NCBI RefSeq assembly: GCF_003943815.1
Contig: NZ_RJNA01000006.1
Coordinates: 84,823 to 148,822 of the forward strand
DNA: 64,000 nucleotides
Direction of reading: 5' to 3'
Source of the DNA: Streptococcus cristatus
GTDB lineage: Bacteria > Bacillota > Bacilli > Lactobacillales > Streptococcaceae
Both the position numbers and the translations under genes were made by a program. This document shows positions 1-9,000 of the stretch, piece after piece (within the stretch, counting starts at the first letter, position 1; each line of letters starts with the position of its first letter). Under the pieces are notes generated by a model. It made no database searches. It was given only the letters and a program-made list of their open reading frames with translations, and was not told the DNA's origin.

Positions 1-18
1 ATTTCACCTCAAATGGAA

Positions 19-47
19 GAGGCTGGATTCCCTATCTCAGCCTCCTT
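19..47 (-). terminator. possible scrK terminator
   Basis: The arms GAGGCTG and CAGCCTC form an inverted repeat about 35 bases after the scrK stop, reading leftwards. The loop is long (about 12 bases) and the T-run is poor, so this is only a weak candidate. Confidence 0.35.
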
Positions 48-80
48 AGTTTATTTGAAAACTCTCAACGCCTTGTTTAC

Positions 81-980
81 TTATTTTGCATAGCGTTCGC
101 TAATATCTTTTGCGAGGACAAAATTTCCTAGTGTAGCTGAGCCATTTCCTGCGATAGCCGGTGTGACAATGTAGTCACGCACATCTGGCACTGGCAGGTA
201 ACCATTGAGCAGGACTGTGAATTTCTCACGAACACGGTCCAGCATGTGCTGTTGCGCCATCACACCACCACCAAAGACAATGACATCTGGACGGAAGGTC
301 ACCGTTGCTTGAATAGCTGCCTGCGCAATATAGTAAGCCTGAATATCCCAGACAGAGTTATTGAGCTCGATATTTTCACCACGCACACCCGTCCGCGCTT
401 CTAAGCTAGGACCAGCTGCTAAGCCTTCCAAACAGCCCTTGTGGAAAGGACAAACGCCATTAAAGCCTTTTTCCACATCCATTGGGTGCTGAGCTACATA
501 ATAGTGTCCCATCTCTGGATGGCCTGTACCCCCAACAAATTCACCACGTTGGATAGCACCAGCGCCAATCCCTGTTCCAATCGTATAATAAACCAGATTT
601 TCAACGCGACCACCAGCATTGTTACGGGCTACAACTTCACCATAAGCTGAGCTGTTGACATCTGTCGTAAAGTAGATTGGCACATTCAACGCACGACGAA
701 GCGCTCCCACGATATCTACATTGGCCCAATGTGGTTTTGGAGTTGTCGTAATGTAGCCATATGTTTTTGAATTAGGGTCAATATCAATTGGACCGAAAGA
801 GCCGACTGCCAGACCTGCTAAATTGTCAAAACGAGAGAAAAACTCAATCGTTTTATCTAACGTTTCAATCGGCGTGGTCGTAGGAAACTGTGTTTTTTCT
901 ACAACATTAAAATTTTCATCGCCCACAGCACAGATAAATTTGGTTCCACCGGCTTCTAAACTTCCGTACAATTTTGTCAT
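81..980 (-). CDS. scrK: fructokinase, ROK family
   Basis: Phosphorylates the fructose released by sucrose-6-phosphate hydrolase, feeding it to glycolysis as fructose-6-phosphate in the cytoplasm. The N-terminal GGTK phosphate-binding loop and the central GHPEMGHYY followed by a His/Cys cluster (VCPFHKGC) are typical of the zinc-binding ROK fructokinases. The ATG at 980 is chosen, giving 299 residues: an AGAGG ribosome site lies 8 bases upstream, whereas the GTG at 989 would overlap that site. It lies after scrA on the same strand but has its own extended -10 promoter and is separated by a terminator. Function is secure from family and context. Confidence 0.93.
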   Translation of the reverse strand: MTKLYGSLEAGGTKFICAVGDENFNVVEKTQFPTTTPIETLDKTIEFFSRFDNLAGLAVGSFGPIDIDPNSKTYGYITTTPKPHWANVDIVGALRRALNVPIYFTTDVNSSAYGEVVARNNAGGRVENLVYYTIGTGIGAGAIQRGEFVGGTGHPEMGHYYVAQHPMDVEKGFNGVCPFHKGCLEGLAAGPSLEARTGVRGENIELNNSVWDIQAYYIAQAAIQATVTFRPDVIVFGGGVMAQQHMLDRVREKFTVLLNGYLPVPDVRDYIVTPAIAGNGSATLGNFVLAKDISERYAK

Positions 981-1008
981 TTCAAACACCTCTTGTATTC
1001 TTTATACT

Positions 1009-1018
1009 CCATTATAGC
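1009..1018 (-). promoter_or_regulatory. scrK extended -10 promoter
   Basis: On the minus strand TGCTATAAT is a good extended -10 element (TATAAT at 1016-1011), about 35 bases upstream of the chosen scrK start. No convincing -35 is seen. Confidence 0.6.
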
Positions 1019-1083
1019 ATATTTCCCTATTGGAAATGGCTCTATATTTTAGATTTTCCTCTGTAAATCTTAGCACTCAAGTA

Positions 1084-1112
1084 AAAAACGAACAAACATA
1101 AGTTGTTCGTTT
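1084..1112 (-). terminator. scrA terminator
   Basis: The arms AAAACGAACAA and TTGTTCGTTTT flank a short loop, with a T-run on the minus strand about 30 bases after the scrA stop. It separates scrA from scrK. Confidence 0.8.
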
Positions 1113-1139
1113 TCCTTTGTTGACTTTCTCTAGCTAAGA

Positions 1140-3152
1140 TTAAGCTTTCACTTCAATAATCGCATCGCCTTTAGCAACAGTTCCTTCTGCTACTGGAGTC
1201 ACAGAAGCGTAGTCAGCTGTGTTAGTCACGATAACCATAGTCGTGTCATCCAGACCAGCTGCTGCGATTTTAGCTGAATCAAAAGTTCCAATAATATCGC
1301 CAGCTTTGACTTTAGAACCTTGAGAAACTTTTTGATCAAATCCTTCGCCATTCATAGACACTGTGTCAATACCAACGTGGATCAGGATTTCAGCACCATT
1401 AGCTGTCTTCAAACCATAAGCATGGCCTGTCGCAAAAGCAATTATCACTTCTGCATCAGCTGGGGCGTAAACGACACCTTCAGTTGGTTTAATCGCAATT
1501 CCTTGACCCATAGCTCCGCTTGAGAAAACAGGATCATTTACATCGCTCAAAGCTACTGCACTACCAACGATTGGAGAAATGATTGTTTCATCTTGGAGAG
1601 CCGCTGGAACATTACCAGTTGTTTCTTCTTCGACAAGTTTTTCAGTTTCAGCTTTTTCTTCAGCAGTTTCTTCGTCTTTGTATCCGAACATATAAGTCAG
1701 AACAAAACTCAAACCAGTTGTCAGAACAACCATAAAGATATATTGCAACAATTGACCATTCAGGTAAAGGAGTGTACCTGGAATAATTGTGATACCGAAA
1801 CTTGTACCTGCAAGCCCCATAATAGAAGCTAACCAACCACCAACAGCACCAGCACCCAGTCCAATTACAAACGGTTTAACGAAGCGCAAGTTAACCCCGA
1901 AGATAGCTGGCTCAGTAATACCCAATCCTGCAGAAAGTGCTGCTGGGAATGCAAGAGCCTTGAGTTTTTTAGATTTTGTCTTCACAGCTACAGCCAAAGT
2001 CGCACCAGCCTGAGCTGTCATAGCAGCAGTGATAATCGCATTAAATGGATCTTTCCCAGTCTGAGATACCAATTGAGATTCCAGTAAGTTGAAGATGTGA
2101 TGAACACCAGTTACGACAATCAGTTGATGTACTGCACCAATAATCAAACCAGCAAGACCAAACGGAAGGCTAAGAAGGAACTCTGTACCATTCAAAACAT
2201 ATGACTCAACAATGTGGAAGACTGGACCAATCACAAAGAGTCCCAAAATAGACATTACAAGAAAAGTAAGGAATGGAACAAGAAGAAGGTCCAAGACATC
2301 TGGAATTTTCTTGTGCAGCCATTTTTCAAATTTCGCACCAAACAAACCTACAAAGAAGGCAGGAAGCACCGAGTTTTGGTAGCCAACCACCGGAATAAAA
2401 CCAAAGAAGTAAATTGGATGAGCTTTTGTTGCTGTAACTTCGCTAGCAAATTTTAGACTTCCAAGAACATCCATATTAGCAATCTTGTCTAAAATATCCT
2501 TAGAAGGATCAACAGCAAATTTAGTAGCCTGACCAGCTACATCCCAAGCATTTGGAAGTGCTGAGTTAACCATCATTAGACCAAGAACCAAACCAATGAT
2601 GGGGTTCCCGCCAAAGACTCTAAAAGCTGACCAGCAAATCAAAGCTGGGAAGAAAGCGAAGGCTGTATCAGTTAATACTACTGTATAAGTATAGAAGTCA
2701 GTCGATTTGAAAGCATCCGCTGTGGTACCAAATAAAGATAAAACTTGATCCTGAGCAATTGCTCCACGAACTCCCATGAAAAGACCTGTCGCAACAATAG
2801 CTGGGAGAATTGGTACAAATACGTCACCGAATGTACGGATGGCGCGTTGGAACCAATTCCCTTGCTTAGCAGCTTCAGCTTTCATGTCATCTTTTGATGA
2901 AGTTGGCAAGCCAAGTGCTACAACTTCGTCATAAATCTTATTAACCGTACCAGTACCAAAAATGATTTGATATTGGCCTGAGTTAAAGAAAGCTCCCTGA
3001 ACTTTTTCTAGATTCTCGACAGTATTTTTGTCGATCTTTCCTTCATCTTTAACCATGACGCGCAGACGAGTCGCACAGTGGGCTACACTGTTAACGTTCT
3101 CACGTCCACCCAAGGCTTCGATGACCTTTTTTGCAATTTCAGTATTGTTCAT
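1140..3152 (-). CDS. scrA: sucrose PTS enzyme IIBCA
   Basis: Membrane permease that imports sucrose and phosphorylates it to sucrose-6-phosphate using phospho-HPr. Domain order is B-C-A in about 670 residues: the IIB phosphocysteine is Cys26 in AHCATRLRV, the hydrophobic IIC domain spans roughly 100-460, and the IIA histidine is near residue 592 in ILIHVGIDTVSMNGEGF. An acidic Glu-rich linker lies near 490-510. The ATG at 3152 is preferred because AGGAG lies 10 bases upstream; the in-frame TTG at 3158 is too close to that site. Divergent from scrB, with shared ScrR-like and CcpA-like sites between them. Trehalose specificity is a family alternative, but linkage to scrB, scrR and scrK settles sucrose. 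Confidence 0.95.
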   Translation of the reverse strand: MNNTEIAKKVIEALGGRENVNSVAHCATRLRVMVKDEGKIDKNTVENLEKVQGAFFNSGQYQIIFGTGTVNKIYDEVVALGLPTSSKDDMKAEAAKQGNWFQRAIRTFGDVFVPILPAIVATGLFMGVRGAIAQDQVLSLFGTTADAFKSTDFYTYTVVLTDTAFAFFPALICWSAFRVFGGNPIIGLVLGLMMVNSALPNAWDVAGQATKFAVDPSKDILDKIANMDVLGSLKFASEVTATKAHPIYFFGFIPVVGYQNSVLPAFFVGLFGAKFEKWLHKKIPDVLDLLLVPFLTFLVMSILGLFVIGPVFHIVESYVLNGTEFLLSLPFGLAGLIIGAVHQLIVVTGVHHIFNLLESQLVSQTGKDPFNAIITAAMTAQAGATLAVAVKTKSKKLKALAFPAALSAGLGITEPAIFGVNLRFVKPFVIGLGAGAVGGWLASIMGLAGTSFGITIIPGTLLYLNGQLLQYIFMVVLTTGLSFVLTYMFGYKDEETAEEKAETEKLVEEETTGNVPAALQDETIISPIVGSAVALSDVNDPVFSSGAMGQGIAIKPTEGVVYAPADAEVIIAFATGHAYGLKTANGAEILIHVGIDTVSMNGEGFDQKVSQGSKVKAGDIIGTFDSAKIAAAGLDDTTMVIVTNTADYASVTPVAEGTVAKGDAIIEVKA

Positions 3153-3190
3153 TTGCAAAAATCTCCTTATAAAAATATTGTAAAACTTTT

Positions 3191-3204
3191 TGAAAGCGAT
3201 TTTA
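3191..3204. promoter_or_regulatory. cre-like CcpA site, scrA leader
   Basis: TGAAAGCGATTTTA matches the catabolite-response consensus TGWAANCGNTNWCA at all but one position. It lies downstream of the scrA -10, where bound CcpA would block transcription. Confidence 0.6.
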
Positions 3205-3221
3205 TCACCTTTACGAATATT

Positions 3222-3258
3222 ATTTTACCATGATTCAGAGATATGTCAAGCGTTTTGC
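3222..3258 (-). promoter_or_regulatory. scrA promoter with ScrR-like operator
   Basis: On the minus strand TTGACA (3249-3244) and TAAAAT (3227-3222) are separated by 16 bases. A LacI-type half-palindrome, CAAGCGTTTTGC at 3247-3258, overlaps the -35, which suits repression by ScrR. Confidence 0.75.
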
Positions 3259-3286
3259 AGAAAAAATATTTTTTTACTGTTAAATG

Positions 3287-3315
3287 TTGATTTTTCAGCA
3301 GAAAACGTTTACTAT
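3287..3315 (+). promoter_or_regulatory. scrB promoter with ScrR-like operator
   Basis: TTGATT (3287-3292) and TACTAT (3310-3315) have 17-base spacing. The palindrome-centred AGAAAACGTTTACT (3300-3313) fills the spacer and -10, as expected for a LacI/GalR operator. Confidence 0.7.
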
Positions 3316-3351
3316 AGTAATAAGAAATAATATGATTCGGAGGACAAAAGA

Positions 3352-4806
3352 TTGGCTTGGACGACTGAAAAACGCTACAAACGCTATGAAGACTGGACTC
3401 AGGAAGAGGTGCAGCAGATCAAAGAAAACATCGCTAAATCTCCTTGGCGGGCCAGCTATCATGTGGAGCCTCAGACAGGTCTGCTCAATGACCCCAATGG
3501 TTTTTCTTATTTTGATGGCAAGTGGGTGGTTTTCTACCAAAACTTTCCTTTCGGGGCAGCCCACGGTCTTAAATGCTGGGTTCAATTAGAAAGTGATGAC
3601 CTAGTTCACTTCACTGAAACCGGCCTTCAGGTGCTGCCAGATACTGCTTTGGACAGCCACGGCGCCTACTCAGGCTCTGCCATGCAGTTCGGTGACAATC
3701 TCTTTCTCTTCTACACCGGCAATGTTCGTGATGAGAATTGGGTGCGTCATCCTTATCAAATCGGTGCCTTGCTAGATAAATCAGGCAAGCTCGAAAAAAT
3801 CGACAAGGTCTTGATTGAGCAGCCTGCTGAAGCGACCGACCACTTCCGCGATCCCCAGATTTTCAACTACAAAGGACAATTCTATGCTATCGTTGGAGGA
3901 CAAAATCTAGACAAGCAAGGTTATGTTAAGCTTTACAAGGCTGTTGATAATGACTATACCAAGTGGGAAGTCGTCGGCGATTTAGACTTCGCCAATGACA
4001 AGACAGCCTATATGATGGAGTGTCCTAATCTAGTCTTTATCAACGACCAACCAGTCCTGCTCTATTGCCCTCAAGGTTTGTCTAAGGACGTGCTGGATTA
4101 TGGCAACATTTATCCAAACATGTATAAAATGGGTCAATCGTTTGACATAAGTAACGCTGCTTTGATTAATCCTAGCCCTATCCAAAATCTGGACTACGGT
4201 TTCGACTGCTACGCGACCCAAGCTTTTAACGCGCCTGACGGCCGTGCACTAGCTGTCAGCTGGCTAGGCTTGCCGGATGTGGAATACCCATCTGACCGCT
4301 TCGACCATCAAGGAGCCTTCTCCCTCGTCAAGGAATTAACCCTGAAAGACGGCAAGCTCTACCAGTACCCAGTGCCTGCTATCAAGAATTTGCGAGCAGA
4401 GGAACAACCTTTCGCTGCTTTGGTAGAAAGCAAGAATAGCTACGAACTAGAGTTGAATCTCGCTGCAGACGCCGAACACGAAATCATTCTCTTTGCGGAC
4501 AAGGATAGCAAGGGCCTACGCATCAATTTCGACCTCAAGGCAGGTCAAGTGACTGTTGACCGCAGTCAAGCGGGTGAGCCATTCGCTCTGGACTTTGGAA
4601 CCAGCCGAAGCTGTAATATTGACAAAGAAGCAACTAGTGCTACTATCTTCATCGATAAATCAATTTTTGAAATTTTCATCAATAAAGGAGAGAAAGTATT
4701 TTCCGGTCGTGTCTTCCCGAGAGAAGACCAGACAGGCATTGCCATTACCAAAGGCAATCCAACCGGTACTTACTATGAATTAGATTATGGTCGCAAAGCT
4801 AACTGA
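3352..4806 (+). CDS. scrB: sucrose-6-phosphate hydrolase, GH32
   Basis: Splits cytoplasmic sucrose-6-phosphate, the product of ScrA, into glucose-6-phosphate and fructose. Glycoside hydrolase family 32 motifs are in order: LLNDPNG (nucleophile Asp, about residue 50), FRDPQIF (transition-state Asp) and MECPNLV (acid/base Glu), followed by the C-terminal beta-sandwich. Length, 484 residues, is normal. The start is an unusual TTG: GGAGG lies 8 bases upstream and no ATG lies nearby in frame. The 3' end overlaps scrR by 20 bases, so the two genes are translationally linked. Confidence 0.95.
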   Translation: MAWTTEKRYKRYEDWTQEEVQQIKENIAKSPWRASYHVEPQTGLLNDPNGFSYFDGKWVVFYQNFPFGAAHGLKCWVQLESDDLVHFTETGLQVLPDTALDSHGAYSGSAMQFGDNLFLFYTGNVRDENWVRHPYQIGALLDKSGKLEKIDKVLIEQPAEATDHFRDPQIFNYKGQFYAIVGGQNLDKQGYVKLYKAVDNDYTKWEVVGDLDFANDKTAYMMECPNLVFINDQPVLLYCPQGLSKDVLDYGNIYPNMYKMGQSFDISNAALINPSPIQNLDYGFDCYATQAFNAPDGRALAVSWLGLPDVEYPSDRFDHQGAFSLVKELTLKDGKLYQYPVPAIKNLRAEEQPFAALVESKNSYELELNLAADAEHEIILFADKDSKGLRINFDLKAGQVTVDRSQAGEPFALDFGTSRSCNIDKEATSATIFIDKSIFEIFINKGEKVFSGRVFPREDQTGIAITKGNPTGTYYELDYGRKAN

Positions 4807-5752
4807 TGTAGCAAAACTAGCAGGAGTCAGCCCCACAACTGTTTCCCGCGTCATCAACAGAAAAGGCTACTTATCCGACAAAACGATTTCTAAGGTTGAA
4901 GCAGCCATGCGAGAATTGGCCTACAAGCCTAACAATCTGGCGCGTAGCCTCCAAGGAAAATCAGCCAAGCTGATTGGACTCATTTTCCCTAATATCAGCA
5001 ATGTCTTTTATGCAGAATTAATTGACAAGCTGGAGCATGAGCTCTTTAAACAAGGCTATAAAACTATCATCTGCAATAGTGAGCATGACTCAGACAAGGA
5101 GCGTGAATACCTTGAGATGCTCGAGGCCAATCAGGTGGATGGTATCATCTCCGGCAGTCACAATCTAGGCATCGAAGACTATAATCGCGTAACTGCTCCT
5201 ATCATTTCCTTTGACCGTAACCTTTCACCAGATATTCCAGTTGTCTCCTCAGACAACTATGGCGGTGGAGTGCTGGCTGCTCAGACCTTGGTCAAGGCTG
5301 GCGCTCAAAATATCATCATGATTACTGGTAATGACAACTCCAATTCCCCAACTGGGCTGCGCCATGCTGGCTTCGCCTCTGTTCTACCAGACGCTCCAAT
5401 CATCAATGTCTCTAGCGATTATTCTCCCATCCGCAAGGAAATGGAAATCAAGCATATTTTAACCCATGAAAAGCCAGACGCCATCTTTGCTTCAGATGAT
5501 TTGACAGCCATTCTAGTGATGAAAGTCGCTCAGGAGCTGGACATCCAGATTCCTAAAGATTTAAAAGTCATCGGCTACGATGGAACTTATTTTGTCGAAA
5601 ATTATTATCCTCAACTAGCGACTATTAAACAGCCACTGAAGGAGATTGCCAAACTTCTTGTTGATTTACTGCTACAAAAGATTGACAAGCAAGAAGTCAC
5701 AACGACCGGCTACTTCCTGCCTGTGAACCTCTTGCCTGGCAAGAGTGTGTAA
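4787..5752 (+). CDS. scrR: sucrose operon repressor, LacI family
   Basis: Transcriptional repressor of scrA and scrB. The N-terminal helix-turn-helix (LTDVAKLAGVSPTTVSRVI, residues about 4-23) and hinge ARSLQGKS are classic LacI/GalR; residues 60-320 form the periplasmic-binding-like effector domain with the DDLTA segment. The ATG lies 20 bases inside the end of scrB with no good ribosome site of its own, so it is probably coupled to scrB translation and the repressor rises with the enzyme it controls. Likely operators are the AAACGTTT-type palindromes between scrA and scrB. 321 residues, normal length. Confidence 0.93.
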   Translation: MVAKLTDVAKLAGVSPTTVSRVINRKGYLSDKTISKVEAAMRELAYKPNNLARSLQGKSAKLIGLIFPNISNVFYAELIDKLEHELFKQGYKTIICNSEHDSDKEREYLEMLEANQVDGIISGSHNLGIEDYNRVTAPIISFDRNLSPDIPVVSSDNYGGGVLAAQTLVKAGAQNIIMITGNDNSNSPTGLRHAGFASVLPDAPIINVSSDYSPIRKEMEIKHILTHEKPDAIFASDDLTAILVMKVAQELDIQIPKDLKVIGYDGTYFVENYYPQLATIKQPLKEIAKLLVDLLLQKIDKQEVTTTGYFLPVNLLPGKSV

Positions 5753-5779
5753 TTTTCATTCAATCCCTACTAAATAAGA

Positions 5780-5811
5780 AAATACGACTTCCAAAATGGA
5801 AGTCGTATTTT
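5780..5811 (+). terminator. scrBR terminator
   Basis: Perfect inverted repeat AAATACGACTTCCA / TGGAAGTCGTATTT with an AAA loop, followed by TTTA. With A-runs before it and T-runs after it, it could act on both strands. Confidence 0.9.
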
Positions 5812-5856
5812 TATCTATCACGGCTGAGAAACATGGATTTCTACAACTGCTGAGTT

Positions 5857-6025
5857 TGGGACAAAAGTCCTGGCCTCTCAATTGTCTTTGGAATGTCGAG
5901 CAAGACGCAGTGATTGAGTGGGCTCTACTACGCTGATCTCATCAGCTTTTACAGCCCTACTCAACTGTGCGGAGGTGGGACGACGAAATCGAATTCTAAC
6001 GAATTACCGATTTCTGTCCCACTCT
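5857..6025 (+). repeat. structured intergenic repeat, copy 1
   Basis: About 170 bases, found four times in this window. Three nested hairpins can be drawn: a terminal GGAC-aaaa-GTCC stem; a middle stem (GAGTGGGCT / AGCCCTACTC) enclosing GCTGAT-ctc-ATCAGC in this copy; and a long stem GTGGGAC..GAAATCG / CGATTTC.GTCCCAC. It lies between convergent scrR and the pullulanase gene and ends 4 bases before the pullulanase stop codon. The first stem is degenerate in this copy. I do not recognise it as a named repeat. Confidence 0.85.
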
Positions 6026-6029
6026 CACT

Positions 6030-9000
6030 TTATTGCTTCTTTCTAAAAGCGAGCAAGCCAGCCAAGAAGGCAAGAGAAGCACCTAAAATCGCCAGCAGAG
6101 AAGTTTCTGTGCCCGTTTTCGGCAAGACTTTTTCTGTCGAAGCAGTCTCAGTAGGACTTACTTTGTCCTGCTGTTGCTTTGCGGCAAGTGGTTTTTGACT
6201 CTCTGACGATGGAGATGTAGATGGAACTTGAACAAGCTTATTCGATAAGCTAGGGCTTGGGCTTTGTTCTTTTTGAAGCTCCTTAACGCTACCTTGAGAC
6301 GGATTTTGCTGGATATCTTTACTTGTATCTTGAGGCTTTTCTTCTTGAGCTGGACTCGCCTTTTTAATCCGCAAAATTGTCGCTGTCAGCGGAGCTAGAG
6401 TCAAGCCATTGCTGCTTCTAGTGACACCTGCTGGATTTGAAATAGCTGAAACGCCTGCGCTATTGCCATCAGCCACAACCTCTGCACCTGCTAGATGTTT
6501 GTAGGTTTCACCAAAGTTGAAATTTCGCTCCTTTTTGTCTGCATTGACAAAGACTGCATAAATATCGCCATTCGAAGCAACCACTTGGTAGCCAAGGACA
6601 AGGTCTTCTTTCTCAACGCCATCCTTGCCAGGCTGGGTGATGAGGGTCACATTTTGATCCACTTCTGCTTTGGAACTGCGAGTGAAGGCGTCCGTTGATT
6701 TCCGCAGACTAATCAAGCCTTTCATATAAGCACGGCTCTTGGCATTTTCAGGGAATTTCTCCGAATCAGTCGCCTTGGTCCAATCAAAATGATTGACCGC
6801 GTCGCTTGAATCATAAGAATCATGAATGAAATACGGGTATTCAAACGGCGTGCCATCCTCATTGGTCAACAAATGCGCTTTGTTTGGAACCTTGTCTTCT
6901 GAGACAGGATATTTATAGGCAGGATCACGGAATTGCTTGGTCCGGCCGTACTCTTGACCAGAGTGGATAAATGGTGTCCCTTGCGAAGTCAGAATCATCA
7001 GATTTCCCAGACGTAGGCGACGATGAATCTCTTGATAATTGGCAGCCACTGCCGGATCTTTCTTGATCGACTGGGCAATGATATCAAAGAGCGTCAGATT
7101 ATCATGGGCTGCGATGTATTGGATCACATCCCCTGGGCTATCCGCCTCAAAATTGGTTGGTTGCGCCTTGATATTTTTGAAGACATTATCCACACTGCGT
7201 TTGCCACCGGTGATAAAGGCTGGTGTTCCTTCATTTGGATAACCTGATTTCAAGGTATTGCGAATATCATCTGAGAAGACCGCTACCGTGTCTGTTGACT
7301 TCATCCAAGATTGGTCAGCAGGCTGGACAGCTTTATTTTCATCACCTGCATAAGTCTTCCAGCCCTCACCCAGCATAATGAGATTTGGATTGAGCTTTTT
7401 AGCTTCTTCAAAGGCTTTTTGAATGGACTCAGCATCGTGGTCTCCCATCATATCAAAGCGGAAGCCATCTACCTTGTACTGCTCTGTCAGGTACTTGATT
7501 GAATCCACCAAGACCCGTCTGCTCATATAGTGAGTAGTACCCAAGCGGCCGCCACCAAAGCTTGATCTCGGTGTACCATCCGCATCCATAAAGTGGTAGT
7601 AATTGGGCTCCAAATCTTCAAAGATTGAGGTCTTGGCCGTATGATTATAGACCACATCCAGGATAACGCCCATGCCACGCTTGTGAATTTCATTGACAAG
7701 GTTTTTAAATTCCTCAATGCGCTTGGCTGGATCTGTCGGTGCACTGGAGTACATACCTGTCAGCGAGAAGTAGTTTTGCGGGTCATAGCCCCAGTTATAG
7801 TTGCTGTTGCTAGAAGCGTACTTGTCCATGCGCTCAGCATTTTTCAGCTCATTTACAAAATAATAACTCAAAACGGGCAAGAGCTGAACGTGGGTCACTC
7901 CTAAGTCTTTCAAATAATCTAATTTCTCAATGAAAGCTGAGAAGGTTCCAAATTGAGATTTCAAATCCTTTGAGATAGCTGGATCAGAGGTGAAATCACG
8001 AACGTGCGCCTCATAAATCAAGGCATCTTCTCGCTTCTTAAAGTTCGGAATAGTAGCATAGGTCAGGTCTTTCGGTCCATATTCACTTGGATCTACAAAG
8101 GCTGCCTTGGCAATCTTGTAGGCATCCCCCTTGTCCGCATCGTCACTGTTCCAAGCAGCTAAAGACTTGGCATAAGGATCCAGCACAAGAACCTTTTTGC
8201 CACCGCGAGTAATTTCATAATGATAGAAATACCCTCGATAGTCAGAAATCCCCAGACCGCTCTCAGGGGTCAAGCTGCCAGTCCATGTGCCAGATTCACC
8301 TTTTTCCATAGCCAGGCGACCAATGACCTTGTTCTGATCCTCTTTGTCATAGACTACCAATTCAACTTGGTCGGCACTTGGAGACCAGAAGGTTACATCC
8401 ACTTGTTTGCCCGCTTGAGAAACACGCGCTCCCAAATCACCATCATACTTATAGATACTATCCTTCAGCTGCCAGTTCATGCTGGTTTTGAATTGATCGT
8501 TGCCATATTTGATAAGGTAAGGTGACTGAGCTTGATTAAAATCACCGATTAACTTTGCGCTTTTATTCTTAGAGTCCAGAACCACATCTTTAACAGTGAC
8601 TTCTCCGCCATCTTTGTTGGTAATTTTTAGGTTTTTCAGAATGTCTTCTTTTTTAGCGTTTTCTAAGGTAGAGAAGGTCGCCTCAATCTCTGTCAAGCTA
8701 ACATGCTGGGCTCCTGTCATACGAATATCATTGACAAAGTATGGGTTGGTATAAACCGTTGGATCCGCATCACGCAAGAAAATCTGGCTAGTCTTACCCA
8801 AATTTGCAAAATTATAATCCTGTTTTTGAATCTTCACATCATCTCCTGACTTGCTTTCATCTAAAAGCAGGAAACCAACCATCTTTGCAGCCTCTTTCAG
8901 AGGAACATCTACGTAGCGACCGTATTTTCCAGTCTTTTCAAAGTCCACGCCATCAGGCCAATTTTGACCTGGATTTTGCACATCTCCCCAGAGCCAAAGG

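Noticed and set aside
981..3158. upstream GTG (scrK, 989) and TTG (scrA, 3158) as starts
   Set aside because: Both would sit on or too near the ribosome site; the ATGs at 980 and 3152 have correct spacing.
3295..3585. 96-codon minus-strand ORF over the scrB start
   Set aside because: Antisense to the well-supported GH32 N-terminus.
5914..6198. 94-codon plus-strand ORF starting MSGLYYADLIS
   Set aside because: It lies in repeat copy 1 and runs antisense into the pullulanase gene; the same peptide appears from copy 2, so it is a by-product of the repeat.
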